From: Bombella dulcis
GTDB taxonomy: Bacteria; Pseudomonadota; Alphaproteobacteria; Acetobacterales; Acetobacteraceae
Assembly (NCBI RefSeq): GCF_026385505.1
Contig: NZ_JANIDV010000002.1
Span: 306,524-370,523 of the forward strand
Direction of reading: 5' to 3'
DNA length: 64,000 nt
In this document: positions 27,152-37,932 of the stretch, one piece after another
Numbering within the stretch: the stretch's first letter is position 1
Layout: each line of letters starts with the position of its first letter
Made by a program: the position numbers and the translations under genes
The notes under the pieces: model-generated
What the model was told of the DNA's origin: nothing
Databases searched by the model: none
What the model saw: the letters and a program-made list of their open reading frames with translations, nothing else

Positions 27152-28177
27152 GTGAGCTTCTCCGCATCATCACCTTCTGATGAGGTTCCGCCACCCTATC
27201 AGCGGCGGGAAGAGGGGCAGTCCGGTCTGGTTACAGGCGGAATCATACTCTCGCTGCTGCTGCATGGTGGCGTGCTGGCCTTCCTGGTCTGGCATCCACA
27301 GCCGCCCCTGCCGGAGCCGAAACCGGACGAACAGACGGTCACCATGGTCTATGAGACCACGGGTGGCGCGCATCCGGCTGCGAAGTCCGCTCACAAGGCG
27401 GCAGTTCCGGCCCCTCCATCACCTGTGGAGGCCAAGGCCCCGCCTGCGCTCAAACCGCCCAAACCCCAGCCTGTCGAGCCACCACCGCCGGCTCCACCGC
27501 CGCCCCGCCCCGTGCAGGCTGCCCAGCAGCTCTCTCATACGGCCGTGAAGACGCCCGTGCAGCAGCGTGCTCCCGTGCAGGAAAAAGGCGAAGTGAGTGA
27601 GCAGGCGAAGCCGAAAACCGAGCCTGTCCACAAGCAGGCACAGGTGAAAGCTCCGGATCGCAAGGTGGAGAAACCTCCTGCCAAACCGCAGCTCTCCCAT
27701 ACCGAGCAGCAGCATGAGGCGAAGAAGACCCAGGAGGACAGCCGCTCCCTTCTGGCGACGCTGGACGAGTATCGCAGCCAGGAGAAGCAGGAGCATCCGC
27801 CGAAGGCCGTTCCCAATCAGGCCCAGGGCGGGTCTCCCCGTGGGGGTGGCCGTCCTGATGGCGATACGGGTGCCCTGACCAGCGGTGAGCAGAATGCCAT
27901 CGGGTCATCCGTGCAGCGTTGCTATCAGGAAGACACGCTGGCCCGGAATTACCAGAATTTCTCTGCCCGCATGATGGTGACGGTTGATGCTTCCGGTGAA
28001 GCCCGCATGGTCACATTCCTGCCGGAAACCCGTGCCCGTATGGCGGCCGATCCGTCCTACCGGGTACAGGCGGAGCGGGCACGGGATGCCGTGCTGAGTC
28101 CCACCTGTTCCCGTCTGCCCGTGCCGAAGCGTCTGCTGGGGCAGGTGCGGCAGTTCCGTTTTCTGTTCAAGCCCTGA
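27152..28177 (+). CDS. tolA: Tol-Pal system protein TolA (TonB-like)
   Basis: Spans the periplasm and passes energy from TolQR to TolB-Pal. 341 residues: a short cytoplasmic part, one membrane helix (LVTGGIILSLLLHGGVLAFLV), a long Pro/Lys/Ala/Gln-rich stalk (about residues 50-240), and a C-terminal domain with SSVQRCYQED and FSARMMVTVDASGEARMV. I choose the GTG at 27152 because AAGGAGA lies just upstream; the ORF extends to 27101 but that overlaps tolR. Annotation as cell-envelope TonB/TolA is secure from context. Confidence 0.9.
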   Translation: MSFSASSPSDEVPPPYQRREEGQSGLVTGGIILSLLLHGGVLAFLVWHPQPPLPEPKPDEQTVTMVYETTGGAHPAAKSAHKAAVPAPPSPVEAKAPPALKPPKPQPVEPPPPAPPPPRPVQAAQQLSHTAVKTPVQQRAPVQEKGEVSEQAKPKTEPVHKQAQVKAPDRKVEKPPAKPQLSHTEQQHEAKKTQEDSRSLLATLDEYRSQEKQEHPPKAVPNQAQGGSPRGGGRPDGDTGALTSGEQNAIGSSVQRCYQEDTLARNYQNFSARMMVTVDASGEARMVTFLPETRARMAADPSYRVQAERARDAVLSPTCSRLPVPKRLLGQVRQFRFLFKP

Positions 28178-28202
28178 GGCTGGATTTATCTGAGGTTATT
28201 GC

Positions 28203-29573
28203 ATGTCATTCTTTTCTGATACCGAGGCCGAACTTCTTCAGAAGCACCTCTCCCGCCGCTCCCTGCTTGGCGGGGTTGCTGCAGGTGGTGTCCTTGTCAC
28301 GCCTCTGACCCTGCTGGGCAGCAGCAGCGCATGGGCTGCCAGCGGGAGTGCCCAGGCGGAGATCACGGTGGCCGGTGCCCATCAGGCTCCCATTCCCATC
28401 GTGATTCCGGATTTCGGACCGGGGCTGGGGAATCAGATTTCCGGCGTGATTTCGTCCGACCTGTCCAGCACGGGGCTGTTTCAGGTCATGAGCGGGACCG
28501 TCCCGGCCTCTGCGCAGCCGGATTTCTCGGTCCTCAAGGGGCGTGGTGCCCGTGTGGCCGTGGCAGGCAGTGCGGCAGGTTCTGACACCGTGCGGGTGGA
28601 AATGCGCCTGTGGGATGTGGTGGCCGGCCAGCAGCTGGAAGGCCGTGCCTATACGGCATCCCAGAGCAACTGGCGGCGCATTGCCCACATCATTGCTGAT
28701 TCCATTTACAAGCGTCTGCTGGGTGAAGACGGGTATTTTGATACCCGCATTGCCTATATTTCTCGGACAGGCCTGCGGCGTCACCAGTCCACCCGTCTGG
28801 CCATCATGGATCAGGACGGGGCCAATGCTCACATGCTGACCAATGGCAGCTGGCTGACTCTGGAACCCCGTTTCAGCCCCATCAGCGAGAAGCTGGCCTT
28901 CCTGTCCTACGCCAATAACCGCCCCCGTGTGTATGTCTATGATCTCAACACGGGACAGCAGACCATTCTGGGCACGTTTGAGGGCATTTCCTTTGCGCCC
29001 CGTTTCTCTCCGGATGGGCGGAGCATTATCCTTTCCGCCACGACACGAGATGGTGGTGCGGACCTGTATCTGATCGATCTGGCAACGCAGCAGCGTCGCC
29101 GCCTGACATCGGCTCCGGGTGTGATTGACACCAGCCCATGTTTCAGCCCGGATGGCCAGAACATTGTTTTCAATTCTGACCGGGGTGGGTCGCCGCAGCT
29201 TTATGTGATGAGTGCCGGTGGTGGCAGTGCCCGTCGCATTTCCTATGGCAAGGGTCATTATGGCTCGCCCGTCTGGTCACCGAGGGGCGACCAGATCGCT
29301 TTCGTCCGTATTGGTTCCGGTGGCTTTACTCTTGGTGTGATGGGGCCGGATGGCGTCGGGGAACGCTCCCTGACACAGGGCTTCACGGTGGAGAGTCCGA
29401 GCTTTGCGCCGAACGGGCGGGCACTGGCCTTCTGCCGTCAGAATGCAGCTGGTGCTGGAGGAAACGGGTTCTCATCCAACGTGGCCGTGATTGATGTGGC
29501 GGGTTTCAATGAGCATGTCATTCCCACTTCGACCGGGGCTTCCGATCCTGCATGGTCACCCCTGCGTCGTTGA
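28203..29573 (+). CDS. tolB: Tol-Pal beta-propeller protein TolB, with twin-arginine-like signal
   Basis: Periplasmic protein that binds Pal and TolA. 456 residues: an N-terminal alpha/beta domain (IPIVIPDFGPGLGNQISGVISSD), then a six-bladed beta propeller with recurring FSPDG/FSPISEK blades (RFSPDGRSIILS, CFSPDGQNIVFNSDRGG). The signal sequence contains LSRRSLLGGVAAGG followed by a hydrophobic stretch and AWA, which reads as a twin-arginine (Tat) signal rather than a standard Sec signal. Known TolB proteins use Sec or Tat depending on the lineage; here the RR pair argues for Tat. 25 bases after tolA. Confidence 0.93.
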   Translation: MSFFSDTEAELLQKHLSRRSLLGGVAAGGVLVTPLTLLGSSSAWAASGSAQAEITVAGAHQAPIPIVIPDFGPGLGNQISGVISSDLSSTGLFQVMSGTVPASAQPDFSVLKGRGARVAVAGSAAGSDTVRVEMRLWDVVAGQQLEGRAYTASQSNWRRIAHIIADSIYKRLLGEDGYFDTRIAYISRTGLRRHQSTRLAIMDQDGANAHMLTNGSWLTLEPRFSPISEKLAFLSYANNRPRVYVYDLNTGQQTILGTFEGISFAPRFSPDGRSIILSATTRDGGADLYLIDLATQQRRRLTSAPGVIDTSPCFSPDGQNIVFNSDRGGSPQLYVMSAGGGSARRISYGKGHYGSPVWSPRGDQIAFVRIGSGGFTLGVMGPDGVGERSLTQGFTVESPSFAPNGRALAFCRQNAAGAGGNGFSSNVAVIDVAGFNEHVIPTSTGASDPAWSPLRR

Positions 29574-29659
29574 GCATAGGCGAGCTTCTTTTTTTGGGTT
29601 ATGGAAGTATTTGTGCTTTCATGGCTTCGGGGCCTGAAAGGTCACCAAATCTCTTTCCT

Positions 29660-29678
29660 CACCTGCCTCTTGCAGGTG
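29660..29678. other. Small hairpin upstream of pal
   Basis: CACCTGC (29660-29666) pairs perfectly with GCAGGTG (29672-29678) around a five-base loop, in the 154-base gap before pal. No T tract follows; it could be an mRNA processing or stability element. Confidence 0.4.
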
Positions 29679-29727
29679 GGTGAAAAATTCCCCATCTCGG
29701 GGGTGCATTTTTTTGCAGGAGTTTGTC

Positions 29728-30210
29728 ATGAAGTTGAAGATGTTCGCTGTACTGGGCATGGCTTGTGCTCTGGCGGCCTGTAGTGGTGACCACAAGAACC
29801 ACGACAATAATGGCGATGGTCAGAACATGCAGCAGGTCAATCAGGGGCCCGTGCCGGGCAGCCAGGCTGATCTGGTGGCCACAGCCGGTGACCGTGTCTA
29901 TTTCGAGCTGAACAAGAACCAGCTTAACAGCGAAGGTCGCGCCACACTGGACAAGCAGGCCGAGTGGCTGGCCCGTTACCCGCAGGTTAACATTCTGGTG
30001 GCCGGTAACTGCGACGATCGTGGTACGGAAGAATACAACATCGCTCTGGGTCAGCGTCGTGCCAACGCCGCCCGTGAGTATCTGGAAGCCAAGGGTGTTG
30101 CCCCGGCCCGTATCATGACGATCTCCTACGGCAAGGACCGCCCGACGGCAGACGGTGATTCACCGGATGCATGGGCACAGAACCGTAACGCTATTACGTC
30201 TGTCCGCTGA
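29728..30210 (+). CDS. pal: Peptidoglycan-associated lipoprotein Pal
   Basis: Outer-membrane lipoprotein that binds peptidoglycan through an OmpA-like domain. 160 residues: signal peptide with lipobox LAAC (Cys19), an Asn/Asp/His-rich linker, then OmpA domain motifs YFELNKNQL, VLVAGNCDDRGTEEYN-like (NILVAGNCDDRGTEEYNIAL), GQRRANAAREYL and ISYGKDRP. I use the ATG at 29728 after GCAGGAG; the longer frame to 29680 adds no sensible signal peptide. Confidence 0.95.
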   Translation: MKLKMFAVLGMACALAACSGDHKNHDNNGDGQNMQQVNQGPVPGSQADLVATAGDRVYFELNKNQLNSEGRATLDKQAEWLARYPQVNILVAGNCDDRGTEEYNIALGQRRANAAREYLEAKGVAPARIMTISYGKDRPTADGDSPDAWAQNRNAITSVR

Positions 30211-30268
30211 AGCAGGCCCGGTTCCGGGGAGCCTGTAGGAGGGGTGGATGACGCCCCTCCGGGAGAGG

Positions 30269-30303
30269 TCGGGCCGGTTGAAGAAACCGGCCCGATTTTT
30301 TTT
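30269..30303 (+). terminator. Strong intrinsic terminator after pal
   Basis: TCGGGCCGGTT (30269-30279) pairs perfectly with AACCGGCCCGA (30285-30295) around GAAGA, followed by eight T residues. It lies between pal and cpoB, so cpoB probably needs its own or read-through transcription. Confidence 0.93.
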
Positions 30304-30340
30304 ATGTGCGAATATTGCCCGTCTGTTGGGAGATGAGATC

Positions 30341-31300
30341 ATGCATCATTCTGCTCGGCCCGTTCCAGGGGCCTTTTCAGCCATCCTGAAGGCTGCCCTG
30401 GGGGCTGTCCTGCTGTCCTGCACGGCAGTAACCGCCTTCAGCCCTGCCCGGGCGGATGAGGGGCTGTCCCGTGAGGCGATTATGCGGCAGCATCAGGCCC
30501 TGGCCCGCCAGCATGGTGAAGGGTCTGGCGGAGATGTCGGCAGCAGCTCCGATGATCTGGGAGATGACATCTCCGCGCCGGTTCCGGCGGGGTCCAGCCA
30601 GGGCAGTGGCGCGTCCATGTCGTCCTCTTCAGGGGGGCGCAGTGGGGGAGACCTCGTGGCCAACCTGCTGGAGCGTGTCAATGCGCTGGAAGGTCAGGTC
30701 AGGGAGATGCATGGCCAGATGGAGCAGATGAACAATCAGCTGCAGCAGGATGAAGAGACCACGACCAAGCAGTTGGGTGACATGCAGTTCGCTCTGGAGA
30801 ATGGTGGCCATCATGCCGCTGCCCGCCCGGCCGCCACGGCAGAAATGGCCACGCCAGCTGCCAGTGCCGCCGCTCCGGCAGCGTCATCCGAGGCAACGGC
30901 TGCGCCTCATGCGGCCACGCTGTCTGACACCTTGCAGGCTGGCCGAGCAGCCTTGAAGGCTCATCATTACGAGGAAGCGGAGACGCAGGCCCGTCAGGCT
31001 CTCAAGCAGAGCAAGACCGGCTGGAGCCGGACAGAGGCTCAGTATCTTCTGGCGCAGTCTCTTGCCGGTCAGAAATCCTACAAGAATGCGGCCCTGACCT
31101 ATTATGACGTCTACAGCCATTCCCCGGATTCTCCCCGTGCGCCGGAAGCCCTACTGGGTGTGTCGGCCTCCATGCTGGCACTGGGCAACAAGACGGCATC
31201 CTGCGAGGCGTTGCAGCGTCTTCACAAGGAGTTCCCCAACGCCTCTGCTCGTGTGAAATCGTCTGAGCAGATTTTCCGTGAGCGGGCAGGCTGTCATTAA
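30341..31300 (+). CDS. cpoB: Cell division coordinator CpoB (YbgF)
   Basis: Periplasmic Tol-Pal partner that coordinates peptidoglycan synthesis with outer-membrane constriction. 319 residues: signal peptide (GAVLLSCTAVTAFSPARA), Gly/Ser-rich stretch, a coiled coil (ANLLERVNALEGQVREMHG, about residues 105-145) which trimerises YbgF, an Ala-rich linker, then TPR repeats (LQAGRAALKAHHYEEAE, AQYLLAQSLAGQKSYKNAAL, APEALLGVSASMLALG). Start at 30341 begins the signal peptide; the ORF upstream runs through the terminator and is rejected. Confidence 0.9.
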   Translation: MHHSARPVPGAFSAILKAALGAVLLSCTAVTAFSPARADEGLSREAIMRQHQALARQHGEGSGGDVGSSSDDLGDDISAPVPAGSSQGSGASMSSSSGGRSGGDLVANLLERVNALEGQVREMHGQMEQMNNQLQQDEETTTKQLGDMQFALENGGHHAAARPAATAEMATPAASAAAPAASSEATAAPHAATLSDTLQAGRAALKAHHYEEAETQARQALKQSKTGWSRTEAQYLLAQSLAGQKSYKNAALTYYDVYSHSPDSPRAPEALLGVSASMLALGNKTASCEALQRLHKEFPNASARVKSSEQIFRERAGCH

Positions 31301-32540
31301 GACGGCGTCCATGCAGGCTGCACCCGTCACGGATGGCGAGTTTGCAGCCTTCATGGCACAGCTTGAGCCTTTTGGGCCGGATGTGGCAGATCACCCGGTC
31401 TGCATCGCCGTTTCCGGCGGTGGTGATTCCATGTCTCTGGCCGTGCTGGCGAGACGCTGGCGACGGCATGTTCTGGCTCTGGTGGTGGATCATGCCCTGC
31501 GCCCTGAATCGGCTGAGGAAGCGGCCCTAACCTGCCGCCGTCTGGAGAGGCAGGGCATTCCCGCACGGCAGCTTACGTTGGGGATAATGAAACCCGGTGG
31601 CCTCCAGAAGCAGGCACGGGAAGCCCGGTTCGAGGCTCTGGAGGCAGCCTGTGTGGAGGCCGGAGCGTCAGTCCTGCTGGTGGCCCATCATGAGGCCGAT
31701 CAGGAAGAAACGCTTTGGATGCGCCAGGAACGAGGCAGTGGGTCCCGTGGACTGTGTGGCATGGCAGGCCGTGTCGTGCGGGGCCGGATTGCCGTCCTCC
31801 GTCCTCTTCTGGGCGTGAGGCCGGAACGTCTGCGGGCCACGCTGTGTCAGGCTGGCGTGGCGTGGTGTGAAGACCCGTCCAACCAGAATCGCCGGTTCCG
31901 GCGGGTGGCTGTCCGGCAGGACATGACGGACGATGAGCGGCAGCAGATGCACGAGGTCAGAGAGCAGGCCTCCATCATCCAGCAGGCTGATGAAGAGCGG
32001 CTGGCGGCTCTGGTGGCGCAGCGGGTGGAATGGCAGCCGGAGGGCTGGCTGAAACTGGCCCCGGAGGTTGTGCAGGATGATGGTCTCGGGCGTCTGATTC
32101 GCCTCGTCGGGGGGCGGGATTATGTGCCGGACAGGCGGGCACTCATGGCCCTGCGTCAGGCTGGACGGGGTGCGTTGGGGCGCACCTGTCTCGCACCGCT
32201 CCGGGGGCGGGAGACAGGCCTGATGCTCTATCGTGAAGTCCGGAATCTGGAAGAGGTGGTGCCCGCCCGGAAGGGACAGTGCTGGGAGGGACGCTGGCGG
32301 TATCTGGGGCCTGACCATCCGGAGGGTGTGATTGCCGCTCTGGGGCGGCAGGCCGGGGCCTTGCGGGAAGGTCGTGACGTGCCGGCCTGTGTTCTGCCCG
32401 CCCTGCCCGCCCTGTGGGTTGGGGGTGAGGTTGTGGCCGTACCGGAGGGGATGAGAGGGCTGTGTTCCGGAATGCCCCGGGTGACGTTTGTCTGGGACGG
32501 TGGCACGCCGCTGACGGGTGAACGGAGCTGGAACAGGTGA
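31278..32540 (+). CDS. tilS: tRNA(Ile)-lysidine synthase TilS
   Basis: Adds lysine to the wobble cytidine of tRNA-Ile(CAU), making it read AUA. The PP-loop SGGGDSMSL (about residues 45-53) binds ATP, followed by LVVDHALRPES and VAHHEADQEET, which hold further active-site residues. The rest of the 420 residues is the less conserved C-terminal substrate region. The start is uncertain: GTG at 31278 overlaps cpoB by 23 bases, while an ATG at 31311 would remove 11 residues without affecting the PP-loop; neither has a clear ribosome site. Confidence 0.88.
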   Translation: MSGQAVIKTASMQAAPVTDGEFAAFMAQLEPFGPDVADHPVCIAVSGGGDSMSLAVLARRWRRHVLALVVDHALRPESAEEAALTCRRLERQGIPARQLTLGIMKPGGLQKQAREARFEALEAACVEAGASVLLVAHHEADQEETLWMRQERGSGSRGLCGMAGRVVRGRIAVLRPLLGVRPERLRATLCQAGVAWCEDPSNQNRRFRRVAVRQDMTDDERQQMHEVREQASIIQQADEERLAALVAQRVEWQPEGWLKLAPEVVQDDGLGRLIRLVGGRDYVPDRRALMALRQAGRGALGRTCLAPLRGRETGLMLYREVRNLEEVVPARKGQCWEGRWRYLGPDHPEGVIAALGRQAGALREGRDVPACVLPALPALWVGGEVVAVPEGMRGLCSGMPRVTFVWDGGTPLTGERSWNR

Positions 32541-32687
32541 AATCGGCTTAATAGATGGGACAAAATGAGGGTTTTTCTCTCATTCAGGCTCCCCAGGGGT
32601 AGGAACGGTGCCAGAAATGCCTATCTTGAAGGTACGATATGGCATGGGTTGTGCCCGTGCGCTCCGTTTTGTGAGGTTTTTGAAGAG

Positions 32688-34577
<1,890 letters not shown>

Positions 34578-34607
34578 ATTCTGACTGCCGATCCGGCAGG
34601 GGAGCGG

Positions 34608-34641
34608 GCGCATGGTGTCTCACCATGCGCTCGTTCTTTTT
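34608..34641 (+). terminator. Intrinsic terminator after ftsH
   Basis: GCGCATGGTG (34608-34617), loop TCT, CACCATGCGC (34621-34630), then TCGTTCTTTTT: a perfect 10-base stem with T-rich tail. Confidence 0.88.
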
Positions 34642-34762
34642 GCGGCCTACTTGCTTATCCGTGGGATGGCTGGCATGTCAGGGCGTCCAGATGTGATGGT
34701 TTATGATGATCTGTCCGGCAGCAATGGAGCGGGCAGTTTCAAGCGGGTGTGGAGGGGATTTG

Positions 34763-36133
34763 ATGGCACGCAGGCGGAGGTTTTTCGGCACTGACGGGAT
34801 CCGTGGTATGGCCAATACAGCTCCCATGACGGTGGAAGTTGCCCAGAAACTGGGGCAGGCCGTCGGGCTGTATTTCTGCCGACAGGATGATGTCGGTCGC
34901 CAGCACCGCCACACTGTCGTGCTGGGCAAGGATACCCGTCTTTCCGGCTACATGATTGAATGTGCGCTTGTCTCCGGATTTCTGTCTGCCGGGGTGGATG
35001 TCGTTCTGCTGGGGCCACTGCCAACACCCGCCGTGGCATTCTTGACCCGTTCTCTGCGGGCTGATCTGGGTGTCATGATTTCCGCTTCCCATAATCCGTT
35101 CACGGATAATGGAATCAAGCTGTTCGGTCCTGATGGTTTCAAGCTTTCCGATGCCGTGGAAGAAGAAATTGAGTCCCTGATGGCGGAGGACCTGAGTGGG
35201 CAGCTTGCGTCTCCGGCTGCCATAGGCCGTGCCTCCCGTCTGAATGACGCGGCTGGGCGGTATATCGAGAGTGTCAAATCGTCCTTTCCTCGTGGGCTGC
35301 GGCTGGATGGTCTGAAGATCGTTCTCGACTGTGCGCATGGCTCTGCCTACCGTGTGGCTCCGGCAGCCCTGTGGGAACTGGGGGCAGAGGTCATCACCAT
35401 CGGGGCCTCACCGGATGGGCTGAATATCAATGATGGTGTTGGTTCTACTTATCCGCAGGCACTCTGTGAAGCGGTGCGGACCAATGGTGCCGATTGTGGC
35501 ATTGCTCTGGATGGTGATGCAGACCGGGTACTGATCGCCAATGAACGGGGCGAGCTGGTGGATGGGGACCAGATACTGGCTCTCATCGCCACGTTGTGGA
35601 AACGGACGGACCGTCTGCATGGCACCGAGATCGTGGCAACGGTCATGTCCAATATCGGGCTGGAGAAATATCTGGAGACGCAGGGGCTGAGCTTGTATCG
35701 CACGGCAGTCGGGGATCGTTACGTCGTGGAACGTATGCGCCAGACGGGGAGCAACCTGGGGGGTGAACAGTCCGGTCATATGGTGCTGTCCGACTATGGA
35801 ACGACGGGTGACGGGTTGCTGGCGGCTCTTCAGGTGCTGGCGGCCCTGGTGGAGACGGGCAGACCGGCCAGTGAGCTGTGTCATCTGTTTGAGCCTTACC
35901 CGCAGACGCTGAAGAACGTGCCCTATGACGGGGCGAATCCCATGAAAAATCCGGCTCTTGAAGAGAGTGTCCGCTGGGCGGAAGAGCGTCTGGCCGGACG
36001 GGGGCGGCTTGTCCTGCGGGCCAGTGGCACGGAACCCCTGATCCGTGTGATGGTTGAGGCGCAGGATGAGACTCTGGTGGCGGATGTCGTCGAGCGGGTC
36101 AGTGCCCATATCCAGAAGCTGGCTGTTGAATAG
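34763..36133 (+). CDS. glmM: Phosphoglucosamine mutase GlmM
   Basis: Interconverts glucosamine 6- and 1-phosphate for UDP-GlcNAc synthesis. 456 residues; the phosphoserine is in MISASHNPF (Ser109), metal-binding DGDADRV is near residue 245, and the sugar-binding [10 protein letters not shown] and phosphate-binding [12 protein letters not shown] are present. Start at 34763, preceded by GGAGGGG, gives the usual [12 protein letters not shown]-terminus. In relatives folP often sits between ftsH and glmM; here there is only a terminator and 185 bases. Confidence 0.96.
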   Translation: MARRRRFFGTDGIRGMANTAPMTVEVAQKLGQAVGLYFCRQDDVGRQHRHTVVLGKDTRLSGYMIECALVSGFLSAGVDVVLLGPLPTPAVAFLTRSLRADLGVMISASHNPFTDNGIKLFGPDGFKLSDAVEEEIESLMAEDLSGQLASPAAIGRASRLNDAAGRYIESVKSSFPRGLRLDGLKIVLDCAHGSAYRVAPAALWELGAEVITIGASPDGLNINDGVGSTYPQALCEAVRTNGADCGIALDGDADRVLIANERGELVDGDQILALIATLWKRTDRLHGTEIVATVMSNIGLEKYLETQGLSLYRTAVGDRYVVERMRQTGSNLGGEQSGHMVLSDYGTTGDGLLAALQVLAALVETGRPASELCHLFEPYPQTLKNVPYDGANPMKNPALEESVRWAEERLAGRGRLVLRASGTEPLIRVMVEAQDETLVADVVERVSAHIQKLAVE

Positions 36134-36167
36134 CATTCCAGTCTTCCTGCTCATCAGTTCATGGAAA

Positions 36168-36194
36168 AGGCCCCCGATCCTGGATCGGGGGCCT
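36168..36194. terminator. Bidirectional terminator between glmM and the ctrA remnant
   Basis: AGGCCCCCGATCC (36168-36180) pairs with GGATCGGGGGCCT (36182-36194), with T residues on both outer sides, so it serves both converging genes. Confidence 0.85.
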
Positions 36195-36227
36195 CGTCTT
36201 TAAGTGAAGTTTGCAGATGCTGGTCTT

Positions 36228-36982
36228 TCAGCCTGCCTGACGCAGGGGAGCTGCGGGGCCGGTGGGGAAGTTCTGCGGTGCGGAATGCTGGGAGTGCGCA
36301 GCCGCTGCCGCAGGGTCCTGAAGGATGTAACCCCGTCCCCAGACGGTCGTGATCATGTGTTCTGCCCCGAACCGCTGGAGTTTGCGGCGCAGCTTGCAGA
36401 TGAACACGTCAATGATCTTCATTTCAGGTTCATCAATGCCGCCATAGAGATGATTCAGGAACATGTCCTTGGTCAGCACGGCCCCCTTGCGCAGCAACAG
36501 CAGCTCCAGAATGGTGTATTCTTTGCTGGTCAGGTGCAGGAAATGCCCGTTGACGCTGACCATCCGGCTTTCAAGGTCCAGCTCCAGCGGGCTGACACGC
36601 AGGCGTGGCTCGGAGATGCCATAGGCACGGCGGGTCAGGGCCTGGATGCGGGCCTGCGCCTCGCTGATGTCGAATGGCTTGGTGACATAGTCATCAGCGC
36701 CCCGGCAAAGAAGGCCGCAACCTTGGTCTGGCAGTCTGTTCGGGAGGATAGCACCATGATGGGCGTGGAAACCCGGGAACGGCGGAACTGACGGATAAGC
36801 TCTTCACCCGGCAGGTCGCTCAGGCCCAGCGCGGTTATGAAGAGGTCATAGTCATAGTGCTTGAACATGTTGAGGGCTTCATCAGCGGTTTTCACGTGGT
36901 CAACCGTATAAGAGGACTTTCCCAGTACCTTTATCAGATGGCCTATAGCGACGTTGTCGCTATCAGCGGTGAGAATACGCAT
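36228..36982 (-). pseudogene. ctrA: CtrA-type response regulator, frameshifted and lacking the phosphoacceptor Asp
   Basis: Two minus-strand frames join into one OmpR-type regulator. The first (from ATG 36982) carries the receiver up to TKVAAFFAGA; the second continues as DDYVTKPFDISEAQARIQAL and the DNA-binding domain (HLTSKEYTILELLLLRKGAVLTKD-like, with EMKIIDVFICKLRRKLQ and TTVWGRGYILQDP), closely CtrA-like. The break is near 36697-36705 and equals a gain of two bases (GGGGCGCTGATG where GGGGCTGATG would keep frame) or loss of one. The receiver is also degenerate: CtrA residue Asp51 is Ala (DLFITALGLSDLPG) and the acidic pocket reads ADSD. A sequencing error could explain the frameshift but not the Asp loss. 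CtrA in relatives controls motility and cell-cycle genes. Confidence 0.8.
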
Positions 36983-37476
36983 AATTTTAACTCCCTTGAA
37001 CTGGTTGTATTATGGGAGTTTATTTTTGAAAAATGAAACCATTGATTGTTTTTATGGTAATTCATACAACTAAAGGCATTTTTATTTATGTAGTCTACAT
37101 GTGTATTTTTATATTAGGCGGATGATTTTTTGGTATTATACTTATATGAACAGTAGGTATATGAAATTATACAATTTATAATTATTGAAATATTAATTTT
37201 TTAATATAGAAAAAATTTTTTGTATTTGTATAGATTCGCTCTATATCTGTAATCATCTTTATGAAAAGTATTAATTTAAAGCAATGTTATCATGGAATTA
37301 AATCGTTTTGTTTTAGATATATTAAGGATGTCTGAAAGGGTCTTTATTACGATCATTACTTGTCATTATTTCTGACAGGTTAATGGGAGCGTTTTCATCC
37401 TGTTTTTGAAAAATGGCCAGCCCGCAAAGACGATTCCGGAAGACGAATCGCTTCATGTCGGGATGGCAAGGGGGAA
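36983..37476. other. Extremely A+T-rich gap upstream of the ctrA remnant
   Basis: Almost 500 bases with no gene I can support. Bases 37081-37260 contain 35 G or C in 180 (19%), against a G+C-rich chromosome. Both edges carry GGGAG followed by the 13-mer TTTTTGAAAAATG (near 37014-37035 and 37386-37415). A 24-codon ATG frame at 37261 lacks a ribosome site. Could be a large promoter region, a remnant of foreign DNA, or an unrecognised RNA gene. Confidence 0.55.
36989..37020 (-). promoter_or_regulatory. Hairpin covering the ribosome site of the ctrA remnant
   Basis: On the minus strand AACTCCC (from 37020) can pair with GGGAGTT (36995-36989) across an 18-base loop. The second arm contains the Shine-Dalgarno-like AAGGGAG, six to seven bases before the ATG at 36982. 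Folding would hide the ribosome site. Confidence 0.45.
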
Positions 37477-37932
37477 TCAGGCCTGTCCGGCTTCCATTCT
37501 GCTGGAAGCCAGAAGCTGCGTGATCTGCTCTGGCGTGCCGATCAGGGCACAGGCGACAGGATGGGTCCTGTCTGCCACCAGAATGATGCGTGTTTCTGGT
37601 GAACTGGGAAAAAGATCAGTCTCAATCGTGAAAATGGAGGCATCCTGCTGCTGTGTCTCGGCTTCACGGGCCGCCTCACCCAGAAGGCGGGTGCAGATGC
37701 GTTCCAGTGCGGGGAGCAGACGGCTGGCCGTCTGCTCTTCCGGTTCATGCTCCGTGCTCCCTTCAGAGGGGCGGCGGTGATTGGCGATCAGTTCATTCCA
37801 CCCCGCACGGGTCAGGAAACTGGGGATGCCTATTTCCGGTGTCTCCCGTTCAGCCCGCACGATGAGGCCGCTCCGGGCCAGAGCAAGGATGTCCAGCTGC
37901 GGCAGGCGGGATGGGTCCAGCGTGACCGCCAT
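37477..37932 (-). CDS. Hypothetical protein coupled to the M29 aminopeptidase
   Basis: I do not recognise this 151-residue protein. It lacks a signal peptide and membrane segments. Two parts are visible: an N-terminal region (VTLDPSRLPQLDILALARSG) and a C-terminal alpha/beta-like half (FTIETDLFPSSPETRIILVADRTHPVACALIGTP) separated by an acidic Glu/Gln stretch. Start at 37932 shares one base with the aminopeptidase stop (TGATG), suggesting translational coupling; an in-frame ATG at 37941 is also possible. Last gene of a run ankyrin-hisC-aminopeptidase-this gene. Confidence 0.65.
   Translation of the reverse strand: MAVTLDPSRLPQLDILALARSGLIVRAERETPEIGIPSFLTRAGWNELIANHRRPSEGSTEHEPEEQTASRLLPALERICTRLLGEAAREAETQQQDASIFTIETDLFPSSPETRIILVADRTHPVACALIGTPEQITQLLASSRMEAGQA

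Noticed and set aside
37261..37335. 24-codon ATG frame in the A+T-rich gap
   Set aside because: No ribosome site and no visible feature; such short frames are expected by chance.
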